A stretch of 64,000 nt of DNA, from contig JAURYH010000040.1 in assembly GCA_030653975.1 (NCBI GenBank), forward strand, positions 28,955 to 92,954, given 5' to 3'. Of this stretch, positions 1 through 10,029 are shown piece by piece; the first letter of the stretch is position 1, and each line of letters opens with the position of its first letter. The DNA comes from Hydrogenophaga sp. GTDB taxonomy: Bacteria; Pseudomonadota; Gammaproteobacteria; Burkholderiales; Burkholderiaceae_C. The notes under the pieces were generated by a model. The model was not told the origin of the DNA. It did not search any database and was given only the letters and a program-made list of their open reading frames with translations. The position numbers and the translations under genes were made by a program.

Positions 1-1143
1 TACATGGGCGCCTTCCTGATCCTTTCGGGTCTGATGATCGGTGTCTTTGCGGCGCTCGACGCGATGCTGTTCTATGTCTTCTTCGAAGCCACGCTGATTC
101 CGATGTACCTGATCATCGGCATCTGGGGCGGCCCGAACAAGATCTACGCCGCGTTCAAGTTTTTTCTCTACACACTGCTGGGCTCGCTGCTCATGCTGGT
201 GGCGCTGATCTACCTGTACACCCAGTCGGGTGGCAGTTTTGACCTCGCCACATGGCACAAGCTGCCGCTCGGCAGCACCGCGCAGACGCTGCTGTTCTTC
301 GCTCTCTTTGCCGCCTTCGCGGTGAAGGTGCCGATGTGGCCGGTGCACACCTGGCTGCCCGACGTGCACGTGGAAGCGCCCACCGGGGGTTCCGCCGTGC
401 TGGCCGCCATCATGCTGAAGCTGGGTGCCTACGGCTTCCTGCGCTTCTCGCTGCCCATCCTGCCCGACGCTTCGCACGAATGGGCCTGGCTCATGATCAC
501 GCTGTCGCTGGTGGCTGTGGTCTACGTGGGTCTGGTGGCCATGGTCCAGAAGGACATGAAAAAGCTGGTGGCCTATTCGTCGGTGGCCCACATGGGCTTC
601 GTTACCCTCGGCTTCTTCCTCTTCAGCGACATGGGTGTGGCCGGTGGCATCGTGCAGATGATCGCCCACGGCTTCGTCTCGGCCGCCATGTTCCTGTCCA
701 TCGGTGTGCTCTACGACCGCGTGCACTCGCGCGAAATTTCCGCCTATGGCGGCGTGGTCAACACCATGCCCAACTTCGCCGCGTTCGCGCTGTTGTTCAC
801 CATGGCCAACTGCGGCCTGCCGGGCACAGCGGGTTTTGTGGGTGAGTGGATGGTGATCCTCGCCGCGGTCAAGGCCAACTTCTGGATCGGCGCCGCCGCG
901 GCGACCGCCCTGATCTTCGGTGCCGCTTACTCGCTGTGGATGTTCAAACGCGTCTACCTGGGCGCGCCCGGCAACCAGCACGTCAAGGCGCTGACCGATA
1001 TCGGTTCCCGGGAATTCCTCGTCATGGCCGTGCTGGGCATCGCCGTGCTGTACATGGGCGTCCATCCCAAGCCTTTCACCGATGTGATGGACGCTTCGGT
1101 GGCCGAACTGTTGCGCCACGTGGCCATCTCCAAGCTGAACTGA
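1..1143 (+). CDS. nuoM: NADH-quinone oxidoreductase subunit M, 5' end outside window
   Basis: This is the C-terminal 380 or so residues of NuoM, one of the antiporter-like proton-pumping membrane subunits of respiratory complex I. The frame is open from the first base, so the start and about 110 residues lie upstream. The visible part is almost entirely hydrophobic helices. It carries the family signatures PMWPVHTWLPDVHVEAPT and VAYSSVAHMGF, with the conserved lysine of the trans-membrane half-channel in MVQKDMKKLVAYSS. nuoN follows after 28 bp, as in other proteobacterial nuo operons. Identification is secure; only the 5' truncation is notable. Confidence 0.97.
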   Translation, partial: YMGAFLILSGLMIGVFAALDAMLFYVFFEATLIPMYLIIGIWGGPNKIYAAFKFFLYTLLGSLLMLVALIYLYTQSGGSFDLATWHKLPLGSTAQTLLFFALFAAFAVKVPMWPVHTWLPDVHVEAPTGGSAVLAAIMLKLGAYGFLRFSLPILPDASHEWAWLMITLSLVAVVYVGLVAMVQKDMKKLVAYSSVAHMGFVTLGFFLFSDMGVAGGIVQMIAHGFVSAAMFLSIGVLYDRVHSREISAYGGVVNTMPNFAAFALLFTMANCGLPGTAGFVGEWMVILAAVKANFWIGAAAATALIFGAAYSLWMFKRVYLGAPGNQHVKALTDIGSREFLVMAVLGIAVLYMGVHPKPFTDVMDASVAELLRHVAISKLN

Positions 1144-1171
1144 GTCAGCCAAAAAACAAGAGAGCGTTTAC

Positions 1172-2668
1172 ATGATTGACAACCTCAGCTGGGTCGCGGC
1201 CTACCCCGAAATGCTGTTGCTGGTGATGGCCTGCGTGATCGCACTGGTGGATCTCGGCGTCAAGTCCCCGTTGCGCGGCGCCACCTATTTTCTGACTCTG
1301 CTGACCCTGGCGGTCGTGGCTGTTCTGCAGGGCGTGTACGCCAGCTCGGGTGAAACCATCGTGGCCTTTGGCGGCATGGTGGTGAGTGACCCCATGGGCA
1401 ACTGGCTCAAGTGTTTTGCCGCCCTCGCGATGATGGTCACCCTGGTGTACGGGCGCGCTTATGCCGGTGCACGCGACATGCTGCGCGGTGGCGAGATGTT
1501 CACGCTGGCGCTGTTTGCGCTGCTGGGCATGTTCGTCATGATCTCCGGCCACAACTTCCTGGTGATCTACCTGGGCCTGGAGCTGCTCACGCTCTCCAGC
1601 TACGCGCTGGTGGCCTTGCGCCGCGACGATCCTCAGGCCATCGAAGCCGCCATGAAGTACTTCGTGCTCGGCGCGCTGGCCAGCGGTTTCCTGCTCTACG
1701 GCATGTCCATGGTCTACGGGGCCACCGGTTCGCTGGATCTGGGCGAAGTGCTCAAGGCCATCGCCGGCGGAGAAGCCACGCTCAAGGGCTCGGCCCAGGT
1801 GCTGGTGCTGGGTCTGGTCTTCGTGGTGGCGGGTCTGGCGTTCAAGCTGGGTGTCGTGCCGTTCCACATGTGGGTGCCCGACGTGTACCACGGCGCTCCG
1901 ACGGCGATCACGCTGATGATTGGTGGTGCGCCCAAGCTGGCGGCCTTTGCCATCGTGATCCGTCTGCTGGTCGAGGGCCTGCTGCCGCTGGCGGTGGACT
2001 GGCAGCAGATGCTGGCGGTGTTGTCGGTGGTCTCGCTGCTGGTGGGCAACCTCGCTGCCATCGCACAGACCAACCTCAAGCGCATGCTGGCGTTTTCCAC
2101 CATCTCGCAAATGGGCTTCATGCTGCTGGGCCTGCTCGCGGGTGTGGTCGCGGGTGACAACGGCAACATGGCCAACGCCTACAGCTCGTCGATGTTCTAC
2201 GTGATCACCTATGTGCTGACCACGCTGGGCACCTTCGGTGTGATCCTGCTGCTTTCGCGCAATGGTTTCGAATCGGAAAACATCAGCGACCTGGCCGGCC
2301 TGAACCAGCGCAGCCCGCTGTACGCCGGTGTCATGGCGGTGTGCATGTTCTCGCTGGCTGGTGTGCCGCCGCTGGTGGGCTTCTACGCCAAGCTCTCGGT
2401 GCTGCAGGCCTTGCTGGCTTCGTCCCAGCCGATCTACATCGGGTTGGCCGTGTTCGCGGTGATGATGTCGCTGGTGGGTGCCTTCTACTACCTGCGTCTG
2501 GTCAAGGTGATGTACTTTGACGCACCCACGCAGACCGCCGACATCGAGGCGGGCGCGGATGCCCGTTCGGTGCTCACACTCAACGGCGCGCTGGTGCTGG
2601 TCCTGGGCATCGTGCCCGGTGGCCTCATGACCCTGTGCGCCCAGGCCATTGCCGCCTTGCTGGCCTGA
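1172..2668 (+). CDS. nuoN: NADH-quinone oxidoreductase subunit N
   Basis: This 498-residue polytopic membrane protein is the NuoN proton-pumping subunit of complex I and has the usual family length. Diagnostic stretches are GLELLTLSSYALVA, the proton-channel region FKLGVVPFHMWVPDVYHGAPT and the repeat LKRMLAFSTISQMGF. The ATG is preceded by AAGAGAG. It sits directly behind nuoM and closes the nuo operon, where it works with NuoL and NuoM in the membrane arm. Confidence 0.97.
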   Translation: MIDNLSWVAAYPEMLLLVMACVIALVDLGVKSPLRGATYFLTLLTLAVVAVLQGVYASSGETIVAFGGMVVSDPMGNWLKCFAALAMMVTLVYGRAYAGARDMLRGGEMFTLALFALLGMFVMISGHNFLVIYLGLELLTLSSYALVALRRDDPQAIEAAMKYFVLGALASGFLLYGMSMVYGATGSLDLGEVLKAIAGGEATLKGSAQVLVLGLVFVVAGLAFKLGVVPFHMWVPDVYHGAPTAITLMIGGAPKLAAFAIVIRLLVEGLLPLAVDWQQMLAVLSVVSLLVGNLAAIAQTNLKRMLAFSTISQMGFMLLGLLAGVVAGDNGNMANAYSSSMFYVITYVLTTLGTFGVILLLSRNGFESENISDLAGLNQRSPLYAGVMAVCMFSLAGVPPLVGFYAKLSVLQALLASSQPIYIGLAVFAVMMSLVGAFYYLRLVKVMYFDAPTQTADIEAGADARSVLTLNGALVLVLGIVPGGLMTLCAQAIAALLA

Positions 2669-2732
2669 ACCGCCTGATGCGGGTGGCGGGTCGTTGAAGC
2701 GGCCGCCCCCCCATCGGCTCCAATTGCACCAT

Positions 2733-3035
2733 ATGACCCATTCAATGTCTGTCTGGCTGGTCTTGCTGGCCGCCCTGGTGGGTGCCAACCTGCCGTTTCT
2801 CAACAACCGCTGGCTGGCTGTCATTCCGCGCAAACAGCCCAAGACCCTGGGGATGCGCGTCGGAGAGCTGGTGGTGTGTTACCTGCTGGTTGGGGCCCTG
2901 GGGCTGGCACTGGAGCAGTCGGCCGGGCAGATCTACCCGCAGGGCTGGGAGTTCTACGCCACGACGGCGGCGCTGTTCCTCACGCTGGCCTTTCCAGGTT
3001 TTGTGTACCGCTATCTGTTCCACCGTCGAGGCTGA
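2733..3035 (+). CDS. DUF2818 family small membrane protein
   Basis: A 100-residue protein with three probable membrane helices (about residues 5-25, 45-65 and 75-92). It ends with the family-typical FPGFVYRYLFHRR. DUF2818 proteins are found behind nuoN in many betaproteobacteria; their role is unknown, though the position suggests a complex I accessory or assembly role. I chose ATG 2733; ATG 2745 (MSVWLVLL) is equally possible. The stop is two bases from the GTG of the NUDIX gene, so the two are probably translated together. Confidence 0.85.
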   Translation: MTHSMSVWLVLLAALVGANLPFLNNRWLAVIPRKQPKTLGMRVGELVVCYLLVGALGLALEQSAGQIYPQGWEFYATTAALFLTLAFPGFVYRYLFHRRG

Positions 3036-3037
3036 CG

Positions 3038-3658
3038 GTGACCCATCTGCCGGCTCAGATGCCCACCGCTGATGGCCACTTGCGCGAGACGCCGGTCTCT
3101 CGCACCGAGCTGCTCAAAGGGCATTTCCTGCACGTGGTGTGCGACACCGTGCGCCTGCCGTCCGGCCATGAAGCCACGCGGGAATACGTGTTGCACCCAG
3201 GGGCCGTCATGGTCATTGGTCTGCTCGACGACGGCCGGGTGGTGCTGGAGCGCCAGTTCCGCCATCCGATGCAGGCCGTGGTGATCGAATTTCCGGCGGG
3301 CAAGCTCGATGCGGGCGAGGGCAGCCTGACTTGCGCGCAACGCGAATTGCGCGAGGAAACCGGCTACAGCGCCCGCGAATGGGCCTTTGCCGGCCGGCTG
3401 GCGCCGACCATCGCCTACTCGGACGAGATCATCGACATCTGGTTTGCGCGCGGGCTCTCCCTGGGCGAGCGCCGTCTGGACGAAGGCGAATTTCTCGACG
3501 TGTTCACGGCCACGCCCACCGAGCTGCAGGCATGGTGCCACAGTGGCGAGGTGTTCGACTCCAAGACCCTGGTCGGCATGCTCTGGTTGCAGAACGTCCA
3601 GCGCGGTGAATGGGTGCTTGACTGGTCGGGTCGCATGCCCGCGGGCGTTGCCAGATAA
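3038..3658 (+). CDS. NUDIX hydrolase, ADP-ribose pyrophosphatase type
   Basis: This NUDIX enzyme probably cleaves ADP-ribose or a related nucleoside diphosphate sugar. The full NUDIX box is present: GKLDAGEG, then CAQRELREETGY, at about residues 88-110 of 206. This matches G-x5-E-x7-REUxEExGU, so the magnesium-binding glutamates are intact. The upstream segment VVLERQFRHPM and the FPAGK that begins the box are typical of the NudF/ADPRase group. GTG 3038 is placed two bases after the DUF2818 stop and implies coupling; ATG 3059 is the alternative start. The exact substrate cannot be read from sequence. Confidence 0.88.
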   Translation: MTHLPAQMPTADGHLRETPVSRTELLKGHFLHVVCDTVRLPSGHEATREYVLHPGAVMVIGLLDDGRVVLERQFRHPMQAVVIEFPAGKLDAGEGSLTCAQRELREETGYSAREWAFAGRLAPTIAYSDEIIDIWFARGLSLGERRLDEGEFLDVFTATPTELQAWCHSGEVFDSKTLVGMLWLQNVQRGEWVLDWSGRMPAGVAR

Positions 3659-3666
3659 TCCACTGC

Positions 3667-4137
3667 ATGAAGGTCCTCAACCTGCAATGCGCCCACCAGC
3701 ACGAATTCGAAGGCTGGTTCGGTTCCGAAGACGACTTCACCAGCCAGCTCGGGCTTGGCCTGGTGAGCTGTCCGCTGTGCGGTGATACGCAGGTCCAGAA
3801 AATGCTCTCGGCCCCGCGCCTGAACCTGCGCACGGGGCGCGAAGACAAGACTCCCCCTGCACCGACAGAGGCCGGCGGCGGCGTGGAACTGGGCCTTCCG
3901 GCGTCTGGCTCGGCACTGAATGCCCAGTTGCTTAAGGCCATGCGCCAGGTGCTGGCCCATACCGAAGACGTGGGCGAGCGTTTTGCCGATCAGGCCCGGG
4001 CCATGCACCACGGCGAGATGGAACAGCGCAACATCCGCGGTCGCACCAGCCCCGAGGTGGCCCTGGAGCTGATCGAAGAAGGCATCGAGGTGATGCCGCT
4101 CCCGTCGCTGCCAGCGCTCAAGGAAACGCTGCAGTAG
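3667..4137 (+). CDS. DUF1178 family protein
   Basis: A 156-residue soluble protein of the DUF1178 family. The N-terminus MKVLNLQCAHQHEFEGWF and the CPLCGDTQVQKMLSAPRLN segment are family hallmarks. Its cysteines (CAHQH and CPLC) could form a zinc-ribbon-like site. The C-terminus has the conserved IRGRTSPEVALELIEEGIEVMPLP. It starts eight bases after the NUDIX stop, so it is probably the last gene of the nuo-linked transcript. Function is unknown. Confidence 0.85.
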   Translation: MKVLNLQCAHQHEFEGWFGSEDDFTSQLGLGLVSCPLCGDTQVQKMLSAPRLNLRTGREDKTPPAPTEAGGGVELGLPASGSALNAQLLKAMRQVLAHTEDVGERFADQARAMHHGEMEQRNIRGRTSPEVALELIEEGIEVMPLPSLPALKETLQ

Positions 4138-4143
4138 TTGGCT

Positions 4144-4170
4144 CCCCCCGCGCCGCCTGCGGCGCGGGGG
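4144..4170. terminator. GC-rich hairpin between convergent genes
   Basis: The inverted repeat CCCCCGCGCCGC / GCGGCGCGGGGG lies between the DUF1178 stop and the gdhA stop. It has no strong T run on either strand, so it is a probable but not certain transcription end point for both converging units. Confidence 0.5.
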
Positions 4171-4174
4171 TGGA

Positions 4175-5503
<1,329 letters not shown>

Positions 5504-5674
5504 GCTGAAAGTCTCCTGTTGGTTGGCGTTGTCCTTTGTGGAGTCAACGGGTCGCCAGCTTACGGAGAGCGCAAGCCCCTGTCCAACGCCAGGTTGGCTG
5601 GTTGTTATGCGTTTAACGCATAACCTGGCTGATGGCATCGCTTCGGTCCCACGGGATGCCCTGGCGGATGGTGG

Positions 5675-7462
5675 TCAGGCGTTGAATTGAAGCGCCGCCA
5701 GGCCCGCGTACACGCCGCCGTGCGCCACCAGTTCCGTGTGCGTGCCTTGCTCCACCAGGCGCCCGTGGTCCAGCACCACGATGTGGTCGGCCTGCTGCAC
5801 GGTGGCCAGGCGGTGGGCGATGACCAGCGTGGTGCGGTCTTTCATGGCCGATTCCAGCGCGGCCTGCACCATGCGCTCGCTCTGCGCGTCCAGCGCGCTG
5901 GTGGCTTCGTCCAGCAACAGGAGTGGCGGGTTTTTCAGCATGGCGCGCGCGATGGCGATGCGCTGGCGCTGTCCGCCGGAGAGGCGCACACCGCGTTCGC
6001 CCAGAAAGGTGTGGTAACCCTCGGGCAACTGGGTGATGAACTCGTCGGCAAAGGCGGCCTGGGCCGCAGCGCGCACCGCGTCGTCGCTGGCGCCGGGCTT
6101 GCCGTAGCGGATGTTTTCCATGGCACTGGACGAGAAGATCACCGGGTCCTGCGGCACGATGCCGATGCGGCTGCGCAGTTCGTGCAGGCTCAGCTGGTGG
6201 ATGGGCACACCGTCCAGTGCAATCGAGCCCGAAGCGGGGTCGTAGTAGCGCAGGAGCAGACCAAACACCGTGCTCTTGCCCGCACCGCTCGGCCCGACCA
6301 GCGCCACCGTCTGCCCGGGTTTCACGGCCAGGCTGAAACCGGAGAGAGCGGCTTGCGCGGGTCGGGAGGGGTAGTGGAAGGTGATGTCCTCAAAACGAAG
6401 CGCACTGCCACCCTGTGGGGTGACCGCGGCCACCGGAACGGCGGGCGACTGCACCGGTGACTCCAGCTTCAGCAACTCCATGAGTCGCTCGCTCGCGCCG
6501 GCGGCGCGCAGCAGGTCGCCGTAGACCTCGCCCAGCACCGCCACCGCCCCGGCCAGGATGATGATGTAGACGACGGTCTGCCCCAGGTGCCCGGCGGTGA
6601 TCTCGCCGGCGATGACGGCCTGCGTGCCCTGGTACAGGCCCCACTGCAGCAGGGCGGCCGTGCTGATGATGATGAAGGCCACCAGCCCGGCGCGCGCCCG
6701 GCTGCGCTTGACCGCCGTGCCGAAGGCCTGTTCGGTCGAGTCGGAAAAACGCTGTGCCTCGCGGTCCTCGGCGGTGTAGCTCTGCACGATGGGGATCGCA
6801 TTCAGTACCTCGGCCGCGATGGCGCTGGAGTCGGCCACCCGGTCCTGGCTGGCGCGCGAGAGCTTGCGCACGCGCCGGCCGAACCACATGCTCGGCAGCA
6901 CCACCAGCAGGATGATCAGCGCCACCTGCAACATCACATACGGGTTGGTCCAGACCAGCATCACCACCGCGCCCACACCCATGAACGCGTTGCGCAGCCC
7001 CATGGAGAGCGACGAGCCCACGACCGTTTGCACGAGCGTGGTGTCGGTCGTCAGGCGGCTCAGCACCTCACCCGTCTGCGTGGTCTCAAAGAACTGCGGG
7101 CTCTGGCGCAGCACGTGGCTGTAGACCGCGTTGCGCAGGTCGGCGGTGATGCGTTCGCCCAGCCAGCTCACCAGGTAGAAGCGGGCCGCCGAAAACAGGC
7201 CCAGCGCCACCGCCACGCCAAAGAGTTGCAGGAAATGGCCGCGCAGCGCCACCGCCTGCGCGCCACGGTCGCCCGACACCAGACCACCATCAATGAGGTG
7301 GCGCAGCGCCACCGGAAACAGCAGCGTCGCCGCTGCGGCCCCGATCAGGAACAGCACCGCCAGCCCGATCTGCAGCCGGTACGGCCGCATGAATGGCCGC
7401 AGGCCGCCGAGCGCGGTGGGGGTGGTGGATCTGGGGCGTTCGGTGGGGGAGGGGGCACTCAT
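5675..7462 (-). CDS. ABC transporter, fused permease and ATPase (MsbA/BmrA-like exporter)
   Basis: A 595-residue type I exporter half-transporter: six membrane helices in residues 20-330, then a nucleotide-binding domain. The latter carries Walker [10 protein letters not shown] near 392, the signature [15 protein letters not shown] near 494, Walker [13 protein letters not shown] near 517 and the H-loop [20 protein letters not shown] is the usual coupling region. It should act as a dimer in the inner membrane. The substrate (lipid, drug or peptide) is not evident. No adaptor or partner is adjacent; gdhA lies 171 bases downstream and is separate. Confidence 0.9.
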   Translation of the reverse strand: MSAPSPTERPRSTTPTALGGLRPFMRPYRLQIGLAVLFLIGAAAATLLFPVALRHLIDGGLVSGDRGAQAVALRGHFLQLFGVAVALGLFSAARFYLVSWLGERITADLRNAVYSHVLRQSPQFFETTQTGEVLSRLTTDTTLVQTVVGSSLSMGLRNAFMGVGAVVMLVWTNPYVMLQVALIILLVVLPSMWFGRRVRKLSRASQDRVADSSAIAAEVLNAIPIVQSYTAEDREAQRFSDSTEQAFGTAVKRSRARAGLVAFIIISTAALLQWGLYQGTQAVIAGEITAGHLGQTVVYIIILAGAVAVLGEVYGDLLRAAGASERLMELLKLESPVQSPAVPVAAVTPQGGSALRFEDITFHYPSRPAQAALSGFSLAVKPGQTVALVGPSGAGKSTVFGLLLRYYDPASGSIALDGVPIHQLSLHELRSRIGIVPQDPVIFSSSAMENIRYGKPGASDDAVRAAAQAAFADEFITQLPEGYHTFLGERGVRLSGGQRQRIAIARAMLKNPPLLLLDEATSALDAQSERMVQAALESAMKDRTTLVIAHRLATVQQADHIVVLDHGRLVEQGTHTELVAHGGVYAGLAALQFNA

Positions 7463-7539
7463 GGCGATGAGTGTGCCGGGTTTTCAGCGGGGGCGCTGGT
7501 GCATCGGCACCCGTCTGCCGCATGGCCGGAGAGCGGTGT

Positions 7540-7830
7540 TCAGTGCAGGGGGGGCTGCTGACTCACGACGCGCGAGTGCGCCTGCTCCAGATCGGCGATC
7601 AGCACGTCCACCTGTGCCATGAAGGCTGCTCGGCTGGCAGGCGGGCTCTGGGTGATCAGTTCGGTGGAGCGTTCGGCCAGCGCCTGCTCCCCGGCCTGGC
7701 GGGCCCAGCGCCGCACTTCACAGTAGGCCAGCAAGGCCAGGCGGCTCAGGTCGCCACTGCGGCGAGCGTGTTGCAGGTCGCCGAGCAGATCCTCGAGACT
7801 GTGCTGGATGGGCGCGGTGGAAGCGTTCAT
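7540..7830 (-). CDS. Small hypothetical protein
   Basis: A 96-residue, soluble, mostly helical protein (LEDLLGDLQHARRSGDLSRLALLAYCEVRRWAR is the core, given here only as two helices, residues 11-22 and 25-43). I do not recognise a family. ATG 7830 is chosen; the frame continues 15 codons upstream without improving the start. It lies between the exporter and the low-oxygen island, with no FNR-like box at the usual distance upstream, so it may not belong to the island. Confidence 0.5.
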   Translation of the reverse strand: MNASTAPIQHSLEDLLGDLQHARRSGDLSRLALLAYCEVRRWARQAGEQALAERSTELITQSPPASRAAFMAQVDVLIADLEQAHSRVVSQQPPLH

Positions 7831-7977
7831 GTTGCACTGCAGCATATCCCTGTTTGTGCAAGCTTGCTGGTCCATTCGTCGGTTGGTGGGGATTCAGCGC
7901 CCACAGCCGGGCCTGCGGGGCCGTTTGCGGCGGGATGCGCCGGCGTGCCCGGGTCCGGGTTGGCACGCTGGCCGGCT

Positions 7978-8427
7978 TCAGGACGCCGGTCGCGAATTCC
8001 CCTGAATCCGCTTTTCGATCTCACCCACGTCGAGTGCCGTGAAATCGATGTCCTGAGCCAACTCGACCCGCTGGTCCACGTTGCGGCTGAGCGCTGCCTT
8101 CAGTTCGCCCAGCAGCGGACTGGAGACGTACAGCCACAGCTTGTCGAACTGGCCTGTCGACAGACCTTCGTCGAGCCGGGCGGCGATCTCGCGTGCGAAC
8201 TGGTGCTGGGATTTGCGCTTCGGATCGGTGTGCGGCTCGAAGCGGGCGGCCGCCGTGCTGGTGTCGCTGCGCTCATGGCCCGGCCGATCACGCGCCAGTT
8301 CGCTGCGCGGGAGCCGGCCTTCCGGGTGGTGGATGGTTTCCAGCGCCTCCAGCGGTTCGCTGCGCGAGTTTCTGACAAAGATGCGGGCGATGGAGCTGTT
8401 GGCAACCAGAATCCATTGTTTCGTCAT
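7978..8427 (-). CDS. Host-attachment-type protein (Host_attach family)
   Basis: A 149-residue soluble protein of the family annotated as required for attachment to host cells, widespread in non-pathogenic proteobacteria and often found among stress genes. Hallmarks are the N-terminal WILVANSSIARIF, the basic centre EPHTDPKRKSQHQFAREIA and WLYVSSPLLGELKAALS. The fold resembles release-factor or Pelota-like domains, but the role is unknown. A perfect TTGAG-N4-CTCAA box is centred 94.5 bp upstream of the start, which ties the gene to the FNR-like regulon of this island. Confidence 0.8.
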   Translation of the reverse strand: MTKQWILVANSSIARIFVRNSRSEPLEALETIHHPEGRLPRSELARDRPGHERSDTSTAAARFEPHTDPKRKSQHQFAREIAARLDEGLSTGQFDKLWLYVSSPLLGELKAALSRNVDQRVELAQDIDFTALDVGEIEKRIQGNSRPAS

Positions 8428-8514
8428 GACGGCTCCAAGGTTTGGGTCGGGTCTGGCGTTTGGACAGGGCCAGACCCCAGGGACACTACTGTAGGCGACT
8501 TGTTGTCCCCAGCG

Positions 8515-8528
8515 TTGAGCAGGCTCAA
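8515..8528 (-). promoter_or_regulatory. FNR-like box 1 (TTGAG CAGG CTCAA)
   Basis: A perfect 5-4-5 dyad with FNR/FixK architecture. The nearest gene start downstream is the minus-strand host-attachment gene, 94.5 bp from the box centre. A centre at -41.5 would give a leader of about 50 nt. Confidence 0.65.
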
Positions 8529-8648
8529 TGCCGGCTCGCCAGACGCGGCTTCCACACCCGTTTCACCAGCGTTGGCTGCAGCTGCGTTGATCACCCGGCA
8601 GGCCCGGGTTCTTCAGGAAGCCGCTGCCAGGACCGGCACCTGGTGCGA

Positions 8649-9179
8649 TCACACCACCACGCGGGTCCAGTGCTCCTGGCGGGTTTCCGGCGCACCCGGC
8701 AGGCTGGGCGCTTTGCCCGGGTCGGCCTTCGGCGTGTGCATCGCGAGTTCGCGGTCCATGCCGTTGCGGATGATCGCTGCCAGTCCACCGACCTGCTCCG
8801 CGCAGGCTTCGATCACATCGTCCAGTGAAACGATGCCACTCAGGCGATGCTCACCATCGGTCACCAGAAGGCGGCGCACGCCACTGTCCTGCATGGCGAC
8901 AACCGCCTGGCCCAGACTGGCATTCTCGGCAATCAGCGTGAGGTCCACGTGGGCCAGATCGCCCACTTCCACATCCAGCTCCAGCGGCGTTCGAGCCAGT
9001 GCGTCAACGACCAGATCGCGGTCGGTCACGATGCCGCACACCTGTTCGCCTCCGGCATCGGTGCAGGTGACGACCAGCATTCCCACATGGTGATCGCGCA
9101 TCATGCGCGCGGCCTCCATGAGCGAGCACTGCGCGTCGATGGTGACAATGTCCCGGTTGCAGATGGTGCTGACTTGCAT
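8649..9179 (-). CDS. Tandem CBS domain protein
   Basis: A 176-residue cytosolic protein of two CBS domains, about residues 8-62 (AARMMRDHHVGMLVV, GIVTDRDLV) and 72-132 (LGQAVVAMQDSGVRRLLVTD, GIVSLDDVIEA), followed by an unstructured C-terminus. CBS pairs usually bind adenine nucleotides. The architecture is that of Mycobacterium Hrp1, a DosR-regulon protein. A TTGCG-N4-ATCAA box is centred 81.5 bp upstream, at the same distance as in other genes here. A GGAGG-type sequence (AAGGAGGGCCCC) precedes the ATG. Confidence 0.88.
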   Translation of the reverse strand: MQVSTICNRDIVTIDAQCSLMEAARMMRDHHVGMLVVTCTDAGGEQVCGIVTDRDLVVDALARTPLELDVEVGDLAHVDLTLIAENASLGQAVVAMQDSGVRRLLVTDGEHRLSGIVSLDDVIEACAEQVGGLAAIIRNGMDRELAMHTPKADPGKAPSLPGAPETRQEHWTRVVV

Positions 9180-9253
9180 GGGGCCCTCCTTGGTGAGCCG
9201 TTTTGATCGGAATGATCAGGCACTCCATCGTGCTCCTTTCGGCGGTTGTGAAA

Positions 9254-9267
9254 TTGCGTTCAATCAA
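9254..9267 (-). promoter_or_regulatory. FNR-like box 2 (TTGCG TTCA ATCAA)
   Basis: Right half perfect, left half 3/5 to the FNR consensus TTGAT-N4-ATCAA. It overlaps the stop of the upstream small CBS gene and is centred 81.5 bp before the tandem CBS gene. Confidence 0.45.
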
Positions 9268-9461
9268 CGGATGGCGCTGGCAGGAAGCGTCACCAGACCG
9301 ACCAGTACGCCCTGCGGTGTTGTGATCGGCAGTCTGCGAAACCCCTTGCGGCGCAAGGTGGACAGCAGGTCTTTGATCGAGTCTTCCTCCAGCGGCATGC
9401 TCCGCCCGGCCACCGTGACGATCCGGTTGCCGATGTCTGCGGCATTCAGGGGTTTGCGCAT
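9264..9461 (-). CDS. Single CBS domain mini-protein
   Basis: A 65-residue protein that reads as one CBS motif: IVTVAGRSMPLEEDSIKDLL, then RRKGFRRLPITTP and LVGLVTLPAS. Normally two CBS motifs pair within one chain, so this would need to dimerise or pair with another protein. The tandem CBS gene lies 85 bp downstream on the same strand. The start ATG 9461 has GGAGAACACC just upstream. It may be a free-standing gene or a remnant of a longer CBS protein; no FNR-like box was found at the usual distance. Confidence 0.6.
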   Translation of the reverse strand: MRKPLNAADIGNRIVTVAGRSMPLEEDSIKDLLSTLRRKGFRRLPITTPQGVLVGLVTLPASAIR

Positions 9462-9737
9462 GGTGTTCTCCGGGTTGACATCGGGAAGCGGGTGGAAGAG
9501 GGGGGCATTGAAGGGCGGTCAGGCCCACGCAGTCCTGCGTGCCGGTGATCGTTCGCAGGTCTTCGGCCTTCACCAGATCCCGGCGATGGCAAAGCGCGTC
9601 GTGGCGGAAGCTGCCTTGCTCCAGCACCATGTAGAGATCCATCTCCGGCCAGTTGTGTGCCGATGGCGCGGTGCGGCCGTGACTGGCAGGTCGGTTGACG
9701 AATCCCTATTCATGCGTGGGCTGGCTGTCCAGCACCA
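9462..9737. other. Gene-free stretch between small CBS gene and sRNA terminator
   Basis: No gene can be supported here. A minus-strand frame starts at ATG 9642 but runs into the antisense of known genes and resembles no family. Codon usage is irregular. Confidence 0.4.
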
Positions 9738-9927
9738 GAAAAAAAGAAGGCCCGCCAACCCTGACGGGTGGCGGGCCTTGTGAAGGTCCCCGGCATCGCG
9801 TGTGACCGTCCTGCCGGTCTGAGGGTGCCTTCACCCCTTGTGGTGTCGGAGACACCACAACCTTTCCCTCTGAAGGGAAACCTCACCTCACCGCTGGTGA
9901 GCAGATTTGCATCACATCCCCATCGGC
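9738..9927 (-). ncRNA. Candidate FNR-controlled structured small RNA
   Basis: A perfect FNR-like box (9962-9975) faces no gene on the minus strand. About 41 bp further a transcript would start near 9927 and run through hairpins at 9887-9901 (CTCACC/GGTGAG), 9863-9880 (TTTCCC/GGGAAA), 9838-9860 (ten-pair stem, loop TCC), 9823-9836 and 9804-9819. It ends at an 11-pair stem plus seven U. Only a nine-codon reading frame is present, so a noncoding role is likely. The loop at 9848-9850 displays GUCUCC, complementary to GGAGAC Shine-Dalgarno sequences such as those of gdhA and the DUF2934 gene; pairing is speculation. Start point and function are inferred. Confidence 0.6.
9739..9779 (-). terminator. 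Strong Rho-independent terminator
   Basis: The perfect 11-bp stem AAGGCCCGCCA/TGGCGGGCCTT (9747-9757 and 9769-9779) is followed on the minus strand by C then seven T. It ends the candidate small RNA and would also stop read-through from the Crp/Fnr gene. Confidence 0.9.
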
Positions 9928-9961
9928 AGCTTCAGTGTCCAACGACCGGGGATTGGGGTCA

Positions 9962-9975
9962 TTGAGCATGCTCAA
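9962..9975 (-). promoter_or_regulatory. FNR-like box 3 (TTGAG CATG CTCAA)
   Basis: Perfect 14-bp palindrome, downstream of the Crp/Fnr stop and upstream of the structured minus-strand stretch. No coding start lies within 300 bp on the minus strand. Confidence 0.65.
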
Positions 9976-10029
9976 TCCAGTCGCAGTTTTTTTTCCGCGC
10001 CGCGCATGGGACCACTGGCGTGGTTGCCA

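Noticed and set aside
1145..2842. A 565-codon minus-strand frame opposite nuoN
   Set aside because: Composition of a shadow frame (His/Gln-rich) and no recognisable family.
9570..9758. Small minus-strand protein between the sRNA terminator and the CBS genes
   Set aside because: The frame crosses the terminator, has no ribosome binding site and no protein-like composition.
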